64,000 bases of DNA from Herbiconiux gentiana (GTDB taxonomy: Bacteria > Actinomycetota > Actinomycetes > Actinomycetales > Microbacteriaceae), in the NCBI RefSeq assembly GCF_024978135.1, contig NZ_JANTEZ010000002.1:496001-560000 (forward strand), in the 5' to 3' direction. Below, piece after piece: positions 48,542-56,667 of this stretch. The stretch's first letter is position 1. Each line of letters begins with the position of its first letter. The notes below the pieces were generated by a model. That model was not told the origin of the DNA, made no database searches, and saw only the letters and a list, made by a program, of their open reading frames with translations. Made by a program: the position numbers and the translations under genes.

Positions 48542-49827
48542 GCCGGTTCCGCGACCGCGAGCGGTTCCGCGACCCCGACCGCCGCGGCCTCCGGCTCGGC
48601 CGCCACCACACCCGCGTCGAGCAGCGCGTCGACCCGGTCGGCCGGCAGCCCCAGCTCGCTCAAGATCTCGCGCGTGTGCTCCCCCGTGAGCGGCGCCCCG
48701 CGGTCGATCCGGGCGGGGGTCTCCGACAGCTTGTAGGGGAAGCCGGGGGTCTTCACGAGCCCCTCGGTCGGGTGCTCGTACTCGATGAAGGTGCCGTTGT
48801 GCTTGATCTGTTCGTCGTCGACGAGGTCCTGATAGCCGTAGACCGGGCCCGCCCAGATGCCGGCCGCCGAGAGCGCCTCGAGCCACTCGGCCGTCGAGCG
48901 CGTCGCCAGCCGCTCCGCCGTCTTGGCGTAGATCTCGTCGCGGTGGGTCCAGCTGTCGACCTCGGTGTCCATGCCGAGGAACCACTCCTCCTCGAGCACC
49001 TCACCGAGGGTGTGCAGATCCGGCATCGCGAGCGCGAGGTAGCCGTCGGTGGTGGAGAAGGTGCCGTAGGGCGCCCGGATGTAGACGTGCGCGTGCGGCT
49101 GCTCACTGCGGTGCTGCTCCACGCCGCCGACCGTGAAGACCGAGAGCTCCTGCATTTGCAGGGTGGTGATCGCGTCGAGCATGTTCACCGAGACGAGCTG
49201 CCCCTGCCCGGTGCGCTCGCGGTGGAACAGTGCGGCCAGCACGCCCTCGAACGCGGTCGAGGCGGTGACCGCGTCGACGAGGTACTGGCCGGCCGGGGTC
49301 GGCGGATGCCCGGCGGACCCCGAGGAGAGCATGGCCCCGCTCATCGCCTGCAGCAGCAGGTCCTGACCGGGGCGGTTGCGGTAGGGCCCGTCCTCGCCGT
49401 AGCCCGAGATCGAGACGTAGACGATCGAAGGGTTGATCTTCCGCAGCGTCTCGTAGTCGACGCCGAGCCGGGCGGCGACGCCGGGGCGGTAGTTCTGCAG
49501 GAAGACGTCGGCGGTCTTCACGAGCTCGTAGAGGATCTCGCGCCCCTCGTCGGCCTTCAGGTCGACCCCGATCGAGCGCTTGTTGCGGTTCAGCGACAGG
49601 AACGAGACGTTGATGCGGTTGCCGGTGGCTCCACCCGCCGCCGCGTGCCGCTGCCACTCCCCGCGGGTCGGCTCGACCTTGATCACGTCGGCTCCGAGGT
49701 CGCCGAGGCGCTGCGCCGCGAAGGGCCCCGCCATGGCGATCGAGCAGTCGAGCACCCGGATGCCCGAGAGCACCTCGGGGGCCGAAGCGGTCGCCGGTGC
49801 GGGAGCGGGGGGCGTGGTGTCGGTCAT
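48538..49827 (-). CDS. CaiB/BaiF-family (class III) CoA-transferase
   Basis: Enzyme of 429 residues transferring CoA between carboxylic acids. LSGIRVLDCSIAMAGPFAAQRLGDLGADVIKVE is the family start. NRNKRSIGVDLKADEGREIL, YVSISGYGEDGPYRNRPGQDLLLQAMSG with the nucleophilic Asp156, and AGPVYGYQDLVDDEQIKHNG follow. It is full length apart from an extra Ala/Val/Pro-rich C-terminal tail (about 30 residues). GAGGAG precedes ATG 49827. It is first gene of the CoA trio, directly downstream of an AGCGCT operator. The acceptor is unknown; neighbours suggest a hydroxy or sugar acid rather than carnitine. Confidence 0.9.
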   Translation of the reverse strand: MTDTTPPAPAPATASAPEVLSGIRVLDCSIAMAGPFAAQRLGDLGADVIKVEPTRGEWQRHAAAGGATGNRINVSFLSLNRNKRSIGVDLKADEGREILYELVKTADVFLQNYRPGVAARLGVDYETLRKINPSIVYVSISGYGEDGPYRNRPGQDLLLQAMSGAMLSSGSAGHPPTPAGQYLVDAVTASTAFEGVLAALFHRERTGQGQLVSVNMLDAITTLQMQELSVFTVGGVEQHRSEQPHAHVYIRAPYGTFSTTDGYLALAMPDLHTLGEVLEEEWFLGMDTEVDSWTHRDEIYAKTAERLATRSTAEWLEALSAAGIWAGPVYGYQDLVDDEQIKHNGTFIEYEHPTEGLVKTPGFPYKLSETPARIDRGAPLTGEHTREILSELGLPADRVDALLDAGVVAAEPEAAAVGVAEPLAVAEPA

Positions 49828-49874
49828 CGGTGACTCCTCGGTTCACGGGGGCCGCGCATCCGCTCGTCACGGAC

Positions 49875-49888
49875 TGGCAGCGCTAACA
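49875..49888. promoter_or_regulatory. LacI-type operator upstream of the CoA-transferase
   Basis: TGTTAGCGCTGCCA on the gene strand, 47 bp before ATG 49827 and overlapping a possible TATGTT or TAGTCT -10 element. Core AGCGCT with TG/CA ends, as in LacI-family operators. The 100-bp gap it sits in marks the start of a second leftward transcript. Confidence 0.7.
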
Positions 49889-49927
49889 TAAGACTATTGC
49901 GGGATGCAGGGACGGGCACGGTGCGGC

Positions 49928-51064
49928 CTACTCGGGCTGACCGGCGATCGCGCGGATCGCCTCGACCGAGGCCCGCGTCTCGGCCTCACCGTCGAGCACC
50001 CGCACGATGGTGGAGTACTCGCGCCGCTCGCCGTGCTCCAGCCAGACCATCGACCCGTTCTCGCGGGCGGCCGCGTCGCCGTCGACGTGATGGGTCGAGG
50101 GCTCGAGGCCCACGGCGTACTGACCGCTGCGCAGGTTCTGCCACTCGAAGAAGTGCGGCATGCCCTCGCTCGACCAGCTCACCTCGACCCCGCGGGAGTC
50201 GTCGGCGGCGATCAGCGCCACGCGGTGCCGACCGTCGGCACCCGCCACGAGCTCGTGCTCGAAGACCTGCTCGACGAAGCCCGGCTGCGGCGCCGGCAGC
50301 GTGCGGTACGACACACCCTGCTCGGCCACGGAGTCGGAGGACCAGAGCGTCTTGGCGATCGGGGCCACGAGCCGGGTGCCCTCGTCGACGAAGGGCCAGC
50401 CGATGTTGAGGTGGTAGAGGAACATGTGCGGCGTGCGCTCGAAGCCGAGGTTCTCGACCACGTCGTGCCAGCGGATCTCTCGCCCCGTGAAGTCGAGCTC
50501 GACCGTGCGGGTGAGCTTGAGGTGCTCGCCGAAGGAGGTCGCCTGCACCACCTCGCCGACCACCCGCAGCACCGAGTCGCCGGTCTCGGGGTCGACGATC
50601 TCGCGCGCCTCCAGCAGTCGGGCCGGGATGGCGGTGAGCCGGCCGTGCAGGCCGTGCGAGACGCTCTGCTTGGGCGGGTAGGCGTAGTGCTCGGCGCCGA
50701 CCTCGCCGCCGAAGAGCGTGTGGTCGAGGCCGCCCGTGACGAGCAGCCCGTCGAGCGCCCGGAGCCACGACAGCCCGCCCTCGTCACTGTGCTCGTGCAG
50801 GCCGGGGTGCCGGAAGCCGTTGCCCGAGCGCCACCCGAACGGCGTGCCGCGCAGGCGCGCCGAGCCGAAGTCGAAGGCCCGGTCAACAAGTACCTCCAGC
50901 TCGAGGCCCGCGGCGGTGCGCAGCTGCAGGGCACGCACCCCGCGTTCGACGCCGTCGTCGAGCACCACCGAGCGGATGCCCGCCACCGCCGACAGGTCAC
51001 CCGTGCGCTCCTCCAGCTCACGCCGGCTCAGCTGCTGCCCGAAGATCTCCACCGTGTTCCTCAT
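49928..51064 (-). CDS. DUF4432-family aldose-1-epimerase-like protein
   Basis: A protein of 378 residues with the galactose-mutarotase beta-sandwich fold. LEVLVDRAFDFGSARLRGTPFGWRS, GLLVTGGLDHTLFGG, HGLHGRLTAIPA, FLYHLNIGWPFVDEGTRL and VGLEPSTHHVDG are DUF4432 features, including conserved His and Glu residues expected to act on a sugar ring. It probably speeds anomer interconversion of the imported sugar before oxidation. ATG 51064 overlaps the SDR stop by four bases. Last gene of the leftward dehydrogenase unit. Confidence 0.82.
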   Translation of the reverse strand: MRNTVEIFGQQLSRRELEERTGDLSAVAGIRSVVLDDGVERGVRALQLRTAAGLELEVLVDRAFDFGSARLRGTPFGWRSGNGFRHPGLHEHSDEGGLSWLRALDGLLVTGGLDHTLFGGEVGAEHYAYPPKQSVSHGLHGRLTAIPARLLEAREIVDPETGDSVLRVVGEVVQATSFGEHLKLTRTVELDFTGREIRWHDVVENLGFERTPHMFLYHLNIGWPFVDEGTRLVAPIAKTLWSSDSVAEQGVSYRTLPAPQPGFVEQVFEHELVAGADGRHRVALIAADDSRGVEVSWSSEGMPHFFEWQNLRSGQYAVGLEPSTHHVDGDAAARENGSMVWLEHGERREYSTIVRVLDGEAETRASVEAIRAIAGQPE

Positions 51065-51810
51065 TCCATGATCCAGCCGCCGTCGACGTTGATGGTCTGA
51101 CCCGTGACGAACGACGAGTCGGGGCCCACCAGGAACGAGATGACGGCCGCCAGCTCGGCGTCGCTCCCCCGGCGCTTCAGCGCCTGATGCGCGATGACGT
51201 GCGCCGAGTATTCTGCGGCGTCGCCCTGGATCTCCTCGGCCTTCGTCGGGAAGGCCCCCGGCGAGACCGCGTTGACCCGCACGCCGTGCTCGCCGAGTTC
51301 GCGGGCGAGCGCCCGGGTGAGGGCGACCGCGGCCCCCTTCGTCGAGATGTAGCTCGCGAGGTTCGACCAGCCGCCGTGCCAGGTGATGCTGCCGACGTTC
51401 ACGATCGCGCCGGAGCGCCGGGCGACCATCCCCCGGGCGGCGACCTGCGCCGCGTAGAAGTAGCCGCGCTGGTTCACCGTCACGACGTCGTCGTACTCGG
51501 CGAGCGGGATGTCGAGAAAGGGCGTGCTCGGGTAGATGGCCGCGTTGTTGATCAGAGCCTCGACGGGGCCGAAGTCCCGTTCGGTGTCGGCGACGGCCGC
51601 CTCGATGGCGCCGGAGTCGCGCAAGTCGACCTCGAGCATCCGCACCGCGACCCCCTCGGCCTCGAGCTGCGCCGCGGTCTCGGCCAGCTCGCCGCTCGCC
51701 CGGCCGAGCGCGCCGATGGCGAAGCCGTCGGCTCCCAGCCTCAGCGCCGTCGCCCGGCCGAGCGCGCCGCCCGCGCCCGTGATGATCGCTACCTTCTCCT
51801 GCACGTGCAT
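51061..51810 (-). CDS. Short-chain dehydrogenase/reductase
   Basis: NAD(P)-dependent oxidoreductase of 249 residues, classical SDR. Cofactor motif TGAGGALG is at residues 11-18, NNA near 88-90, and catalytic S141, Y154 and K158 (YISTK); the C-terminus FVTGQTINVDGGW is conserved. The start is either ATG 51810 or GTG two codons later; the latter has the better-spaced GAGAGG. Likely oxidises a sugar or sugar acid in the pathway, since sugar dehydrogenases of Weimberg-type routes are often SDRs. Confidence 0.9.
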   Translation of the reverse strand: MHVQEKVAIITGAGGALGRATALRLGADGFAIGALGRASGELAETAAQLEAEGVAVRMLEVDLRDSGAIEAAVADTERDFGPVEALINNAAIYPSTPFLDIPLAEYDDVVTVNQRGYFYAAQVAARGMVARRSGAIVNVGSITWHGGWSNLASYISTKGAAVALTRALARELGEHGVRVNAVSPGAFPTKAEEIQGDAAEYSAHVIAHQALKRRGSDAELAAVISFLVGPDSSFVTGQTINVDGGWIME

Positions 51811-51853
51811 CCCTCTCGTGTCACCCGTCTCGCCGTCTGCCCCGCCGCCGTGC

Positions 51854-52768
51854 TCAGATGTTGTACTTCTTGAGCGTATCGACGACGAACTGCTTGGCCC
51901 GCGGGATGTCGCTCTCGTCGAGGTGCTCGATGATCAGCGGCGCGTTCGGGTTCTGCTCGCTGAGGCGTTGCAGGTACAGGTCGTAGTCGAGCGAGCCGAG
52001 GCCGGCGGCCGGCAGCTCGATCTCGCCGACACCGCGGAAGGTGTGCGACGCGAGAGCGTCGTCGTCGCCGATGTCGGCGTGCTTCTCGCTCTTGTCGTCG
52101 CCCGCTCGCTTGACGTCCTTGGCGTGCGCGACACGCACCCGGTCGCCGAGCACGTCGAAGACCTCGTTCAGCACGCCGGCCTGGTCGTCGATGTTCGACG
52201 CGTCGAAGTAGTTCGTCGGGTCCATCAGCAGCTCGAGGCCCGGGGTGCGGATGTCGTTGAACACGCGGGCGGTCTCGCGCACCGATCCGATCACGTTGTT
52301 CACGTAGGTCTCCAACAGGAAGGTCGCGCCGTGGTCGTAGGCGGTCTGGGCCAGTTCGGCGAGCACCGTGCGCACCTGCTCGTAGGCGTCCTCGGAGCGG
52401 TTGTGCGGGTCGTGGTCCCACTCGCTCTCGGCGTTGAAGGTGCCCGACTCGGAGATGACGTACTTCGAGCCGAAGTTGCGCGCGTTGCGGATGATCTCCT
52501 TCAGGTACTCGACGTTCGCCTTCCGGTGCTCGGGGTCGGGATGCACGATGTTCGTGTAGCCCGAGATGGCCGAGATCGGCAGGTCGTGGTCGCGGAAGGT
52601 GTCGCTGACGAGCTTCGCCTTCTCCTTGGTGATCTGGCCCGCGCTCAGGTCGAGGTCCTTGAAGTGCAGGTCGAGCTGCACGGTGTTGAAGCCGTGCGCG
52701 CGGATCTTCTCCGCGGTGGTCTTGAGGTCGTAGGGGTAGTAGGCGGTGAAGATGCCGAGCTGGATCAT
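51854..52768 (-). CDS. Sugar phosphate isomerase/epimerase family protein (AP-endonuclease-2-like TIM barrel)
   Basis: A protein of 304 residues. IQLGIFTAYYPYDLKTTAEKIRAHGFNTVQLDLHF opens the barrel. Metal ligands are expected at Glu in LLETYVNN, Asp in LLMDPTNYFD, His in VRVAHAKDV and Glu in LIIEHLDES. The family includes sugar epimerases, IolE-type dehydratases and 3-keto-glycoside-processing enzymes, so the reaction cannot be fixed. Its place next to a Gfo/Idh dehydrogenase is typical of routes that isomerise or eliminate from an oxidised sugar. Confidence 0.85.
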   Translation of the reverse strand: MIQLGIFTAYYPYDLKTTAEKIRAHGFNTVQLDLHFKDLDLSAGQITKEKAKLVSDTFRDHDLPISAISGYTNIVHPDPEHRKANVEYLKEIIRNARNFGSKYVISESGTFNAESEWDHDPHNRSEDAYEQVRTVLAELAQTAYDHGATFLLETYVNNVIGSVRETARVFNDIRTPGLELLMDPTNYFDASNIDDQAGVLNEVFDVLGDRVRVAHAKDVKRAGDDKSEKHADIGDDDALASHTFRGVGEIELPAAGLGSLDYDLYLQRLSEQNPNAPLIIEHLDESDIPRAKQFVVDTLKKYNI

Positions 52769-52817
52769 GGGCGTCGTTGCTCCTTGTTCGTTTCGAGTGG
52801 GGTGGGTGGGGTCTTCG

Positions 52818-53897
52818 TCAGAGGGAGAACTCGTCGAGGCGCACCGGGCGCTTCTCGGCGATCGAGCGGTAGCCGGCCTCGATCAGCGCCATGGTGCGCA
52901 CGTTGTCGGCGACGCTGAGCTCGGGGTCGGTGTCGGTGTCGACGGCGTGCTGCACCTGCTCCATCACGCCGATGAAGGCGTGCGGGAACCAGTGCGTGTC
53001 CCAGCTCGGCTCCACCCACTGGCCGCCGGTGGCGTGGGTAGAGGCGTAGCGGATGCTCGACGGCACCCCGTGCGGCCAGCCGATGGTGCCCTGCGCGATG
53101 CCCGCGGTGCCCTCCACCCGCCAGCGGATGAAGAAGTCGTCGTCGAAGCCCTCCTCGCGGGGGCCGCCCCAGACGTCCTCGACGCTGAGCGCCAGCACGT
53201 CGCCCGGGAAGCGCAGCGTCGACACGACGATGCCGTCCTCGTGCTCGAAGGTCGTACGCGGGTCGCGCCGGGTCACGGTGGAGATCTCGGACGGGTCGCC
53301 GAACAGGAAGCGCAGCGCGTCGAGGTGGTGCACGCTCATGTTCGCCAGGGTCAGCCGGTCGTAGCCCGCGAGGAAGCCCTGCCAGTGCGGCACGGCGTGC
53401 ATGTCGATCTGGGCGAAGACCGGGTCGCCGAGCACACCGTCGTCGAGCAGCTGCTTCAGCACCCGGATCGACTGGTCGTAGCGCATGTTCTGGTTGACGC
53501 TCAGGATCGTGCCCGCCGCGGCGGCCTCGTCGCGCAGGGCGATCGCCTCCTCGAGGTCGAGGGCCAGCGGCTTCTGCGCGAGCACCGCCTTGATGTGCGG
53601 CTGCGCCAGGGCGGCCCGGATGATCGCCGGCTGCTGGTCGGGCGGGTACGCGATGTCGAGGATCTCGACGTCGGTGTCGGCGAGCAGCTGCTCGACCGTG
53701 TCGTGCACGGTGGGGATGCCGTAGCGCTCCGCCACCGCCCGGGCGTTCGCGGCGGTGCGGGAGGCGATGGCGACCACGGGGAAGCCGGCCTGGCGGTAGG
53801 CCTCCAGGTGCTGATCGGCCATGATCGCGCCGGCTCCCACGCAGCCGATGCGGTGGCTGCGGCTGCGGATGTCGACATCCGGTTGCAGAGCTGTCAC
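52818..53897 (-). CDS. Gfo/Idh/MocA-family oxidoreductase
   Basis: NAD(P)-dependent sugar or polyol dehydrogenase of 359 residues. Rossmann motif IGCVGAGAIMADQHLEAYRQAGF is at about residues 17-39. The usual EKP reads AQKPLAL, and NMSVHHLDALRFLFG provides the catalytic-site His. GTG 53897 has AGGAG eight bases upstream. First gene of the leftward unit, divergent from the CUT2 importer with a double operator between, so it most likely performs the first oxidation of the imported sugar (inference). Confidence 0.9.
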   Translation of the reverse strand: MTALQPDVDIRSRSHRIGCVGAGAIMADQHLEAYRQAGFPVVAIASRTAANARAVAERYGIPTVHDTVEQLLADTDVEILDIAYPPDQQPAIIRAALAQPHIKAVLAQKPLALDLEEAIALRDEAAAAGTILSVNQNMRYDQSIRVLKQLLDDGVLGDPVFAQIDMHAVPHWQGFLAGYDRLTLANMSVHHLDALRFLFGDPSEISTVTRRDPRTTFEHEDGIVVSTLRFPGDVLALSVEDVWGGPREEGFDDDFFIRWRVEGTAGIAQGTIGWPHGVPSSIRYASTHATGGQWVEPSWDTHWFPHAFIGVMEQVQHAVDTDTDPELSVADNVRTMALIEAGYRSIAEKRPVRLDEFSL

Positions 53898-53958
53898 GGT
53901 TCGTTCTCCTATCGCGTCGTTGCGACCGTTCGGTGCACCATCACACCACAGATTGAAA

Positions 53959-53984
53959 TGCTAGCGCTACTGGCAGCGCTGCCA
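53959..53984. promoter_or_regulatory. Double LacI-type operator in the divergent dehydrogenase/importer promoter
   Basis: TGCTAGCGCTACTG is followed, overlapping by two bases, by the perfect palindrome TGGCAGCGCTGCCA (53971-53984). The AGCGCT cores are exactly 12 bp apart. It is placed between the dehydrogenase GTG (53897) and the binding-protein ATG (54043). Confidence 0.75.
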
Positions 53985-54042
53985 TTTATCGGCTAGTGTG
54001 CCGACCACACCTTGCACCACCGGCGATTTCAAAGGAGAAATC

Positions 54043-55125
54043 ATGCAGCGATCCATACACGCCCACCGTCTCGCGAGAGGCGCCGCCGTTCTCGCGGCCG
54101 CCTCGTCGCTCGCTCTCGTCGCCGGCTGCACCAGTGCACCGGCCGAGGGCGGCGGCACCGATTCCGCCGGCGGCGACGGAAAATTCGTCATCGGCTTCGA
54201 GCAGCCGCTCGGCGGCCAGGCCTGGCGAGAGATGGGCCTGGCCTCCCTGCAGGCCCTCGCCAACTCGCCCGAGTACAAGGACAAGGTCGAGGTCAAGATC
54301 GTCCGCACCAACGACAACGACGCGGCCCAGCAGAACGCGGCGATGCAGAACCTGATCGCCGACGGCGTCGACCTGATCCTGTTCGACCCGGCCTCCTCCT
54401 CGGGCGCCGACGCCGCGATCACCCAGGCGACGGCCCAGGGCATCCCGGTCATCGCCAACGGCGGACCGTACGACAGCGACGACGTCTACGTCGTGTCGAC
54501 CGACTGGGCGAACGCCGGCACGATCGGCGCCGACTGGCTGCTGAAGAACCTCGGCACCGACAAGAACATCGCGGTGCTCGAGGGCCTCGCGGGTGTTCCG
54601 CTGAACGAGGGCACGATGCCCGGCGTGCTCGAGACGCTCGAGGGCGGCGGCGCGACCGTCGTGGCCCAGGACACCAACGGCTGGAACGAGGCGACCGCCC
54701 AGGAGGCGATGTCGAACATCCTGCGCTCCAACCCCGACGTCGGCGGCGTCTACTCCTTCCTCACCGGAGGCCAGGGCGTGCCCGAGGCGTTCAAGGCCGC
54801 AGGCCTGCCGTTCGTGCCGGTCGTCGGCGGCTCCGGCTACAACGGCGAGGCGTGCACCCTCGCGGAGTACGCCCCCGAGGGGCTCAAGGGGAACATGGTC
54901 TTCGGCCAGCCCGCGATCTACGCGAAGGGCCTCGAGCAGGCCGTCGCGCTGCTCGAGGGCCAGGAGATCGAGAAGGAGCAGTACTTCCCGCCGCTGGAGA
55001 TCACCGAGGACAACGCGGCCGACTACTGCCTCGCCGACAAGCCGAACAACTTCCAGCTCGGCTACGACTTCCCGGGCCTCGACCTGACGCTCGACGACGT
55101 CATGACCTACTACTCGGGCTCGTAG
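54043..55125 (+). CDS. Sugar ABC transporter substrate-binding lipoprotein (CUT2, RbsB type)
   Basis: Secreted lipoprotein of 360 residues. The signal peptide ends in a lipobox (ALVAGC, Cys29). The mature protein is a periplasmic-binding type 1 fold (KFVIGFEQPLGGQAWREMGLASLQ, AAMQNLIADGVDLILFDPASSSGADAAITQATAQGIPV, WNEATAQEAMSNILRSNPDVGGVY). ATG 54043 has AAAGGAGA upstream and starts the signal peptide; earlier codons do not. First gene of the importer, under the double operator. CUT2 systems carry monosaccharides, in keeping with a pentose. Confidence 0.92.
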   Translation: MQRSIHAHRLARGAAVLAAASSLALVAGCTSAPAEGGGTDSAGGDGKFVIGFEQPLGGQAWREMGLASLQALANSPEYKDKVEVKIVRTNDNDAAQQNAAMQNLIADGVDLILFDPASSSGADAAITQATAQGIPVIANGGPYDSDDVYVVSTDWANAGTIGADWLLKNLGTDKNIAVLEGLAGVPLNEGTMPGVLETLEGGGATVVAQDTNGWNEATAQEAMSNILRSNPDVGGVYSFLTGGQGVPEAFKAAGLPFVPVVGGSGYNGEACTLAEYAPEGLKGNMVFGQPAIYAKGLEQAVALLEGQEIEKEQYFPPLEITEDNAADYCLADKPNNFQLGYDFPGLDLTLDDVMTYYSGS

Positions 55126-55135
55126 GAGGGCATCC

Positions 55136-56656
55136 GTGACCGACTCCGGCACTCCCCTGCTCGTCGCCACCGACCTGGTGAAGAGCTACGGCCCGGTCAA
55201 GGCCGTGCAGGGGGTCACCTTCCACTGCAACCCCGGCGAGGTGCTGGCCCTGGTCGGCGAGAACGGCGCGGGCAAGAGCACCGTCGCCAAGATGCTCGCC
55301 GGAGCGGTCACCCCCACCTCCGGCAGCATCATCGTCGGCGGCGAGCCGCTCGCGTCGGGCAGCGTGAAGCAGTCGCGCCTCTCCGGCGTCCGCTGCGCCT
55401 TCCAGGAGCTCGCCCTCGTGCCCGACTGGACCGTGGCCGAGAACCTCTCCCTTCCCGACGGCGCTCCGCTGCGCGGGTTCTCGCAGAAGAGGTCGATGGC
55501 GGCAGCATCCGCTCTGCTGACGGCCTTCGACCTCCCGCACATCGACCCGCGCGCCGCCGTGGGCACCCTGTCGCTCGCCGACCGGCAGCTGGTGGAGATC
55601 GCCCGCGCCCTCGCCGGCGAGCCCCGCCTGCTCATCCTCGACGAAGCCTCCTCCGCCCTCACTCCGCCCGGCGTGCAGTGGCTGTTCACGCGCATCCGGG
55701 AGCTCACCGCCGCCGGCGGCAGCGTGATCTACGTCTCGCACCGCCTGGGCGAGATCGCCGAGATCGCCGACCGGGGCACTGTGCTGCGCGACGGCCAGGT
55801 GGCCGGGGAGTTCGTGCGCGGCGGCTGGACCGACGACGAACTCATTTCGCTGATGGCCGGTCGCGAAGCCGAGCGCTTCTTCCCCGACCCGCCCGAGCGA
55901 GCCACGGATGCGGTGGCCCTGTCGGTCACCGAGCTCCGTTCCGAGGGCCTCGACGGCGTCAGCCTCACGCTCGGTGCCGGCGAGATCCTCGGCATCGGCG
56001 GGCTGCAGGGCCACGGCCAGGCCGAGCTGCTGCGCGCCCTGTTCGGCGCCGCCCCCGCGGCGGCCGAGGAGTGGACGGTCGCGGGTCGACGCATCAAGAC
56101 CACCACCCCCGTGCGCTCCGTGCGCCACGGCCTCGGCTACGTTCCCGAGGACCGCAAACGCGAGGGCCTGGCCCTCGAGATGAGCGTCGGCGAGAACCTG
56201 CTCGCCCCCTGGTTGAAGGGCTACCAGCTCGGTGGGCGACCCCGCCTGGCGATGGAGCGAGGCTGGATCGACGGCATCCTGAGCGCCCTCTCGGTTCGCA
56301 CCCGCGGCTCGAACGAGCTGGCCGGGTCGCTCTCGGGCGGCAACCAGCAGAAGCTCGTGTTCGGTCGCTGGATGGACCGCTCGCGCACGGTCATCCTGCT
56401 GCACGACCCCACCCGCGGCATCGACGTGCGGGCGAAGCAAGAGCTCTACGGGGCGATCGTCGACCTCGCGAAGCAGGGGGTCGGCATCCTGTGGTTCTCC
56501 ACCGAGGTGGAGGAACTCGTGCACGTCTGCCACCGGGTGATCGTGCTCTACCAGGGCACGGTGGCCGACGAGCTCACCGGCTCGCGTCTGACCGCGGACG
56601 CGATCGTCGGCGCCGCGGTCGGCTCCACGGGCTCCATCACCCTCACCACCGACTAG
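55136..56656 (+). CDS. Sugar ABC transporter ATPase with two nucleotide-binding domains (RbsA/XylG type)
   Basis: Tandem ATPase of 506 residues. The first domain has Walker A GENGAGKST and an ABC signature reading TLSLADRQLVEIARAL instead of LSGGQ. The second has a degenerate Walker A (GGLQGHGQAELL) but a good signature LSGGNQQKLVFGRW and DPTRGID, the usual asymmetry of CUT2 ATPases. GTG 55136 follows AGGAGG. Ten bases separate it from the binding-protein stop. Confidence 0.94.
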   Translation: MTDSGTPLLVATDLVKSYGPVKAVQGVTFHCNPGEVLALVGENGAGKSTVAKMLAGAVTPTSGSIIVGGEPLASGSVKQSRLSGVRCAFQELALVPDWTVAENLSLPDGAPLRGFSQKRSMAAASALLTAFDLPHIDPRAAVGTLSLADRQLVEIARALAGEPRLLILDEASSALTPPGVQWLFTRIRELTAAGGSVIYVSHRLGEIAEIADRGTVLRDGQVAGEFVRGGWTDDELISLMAGREAERFFPDPPERATDAVALSVTELRSEGLDGVSLTLGAGEILGIGGLQGHGQAELLRALFGAAPAAAEEWTVAGRRIKTTTPVRSVRHGLGYVPEDRKREGLALEMSVGENLLAPWLKGYQLGGRPRLAMERGWIDGILSALSVRTRGSNELAGSLSGGNQQKLVFGRWMDRSRTVILLHDPTRGIDVRAKQELYGAIVDLAKQGVGILWFSTEVEELVHVCHRVIVLYQGTVADELTGSRLTADAIVGAAVGSTGSITLTTD

Positions 56657-56667
56657 GAGGATCTCCG

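Noticed and set aside
48538-49827. Carnitine or oxalate CoA-transferase as a specific assignment
   Set aside because: The family is certain, but neighbours do not include carnitine or oxalate genes and substrate residues cannot be judged by eye.
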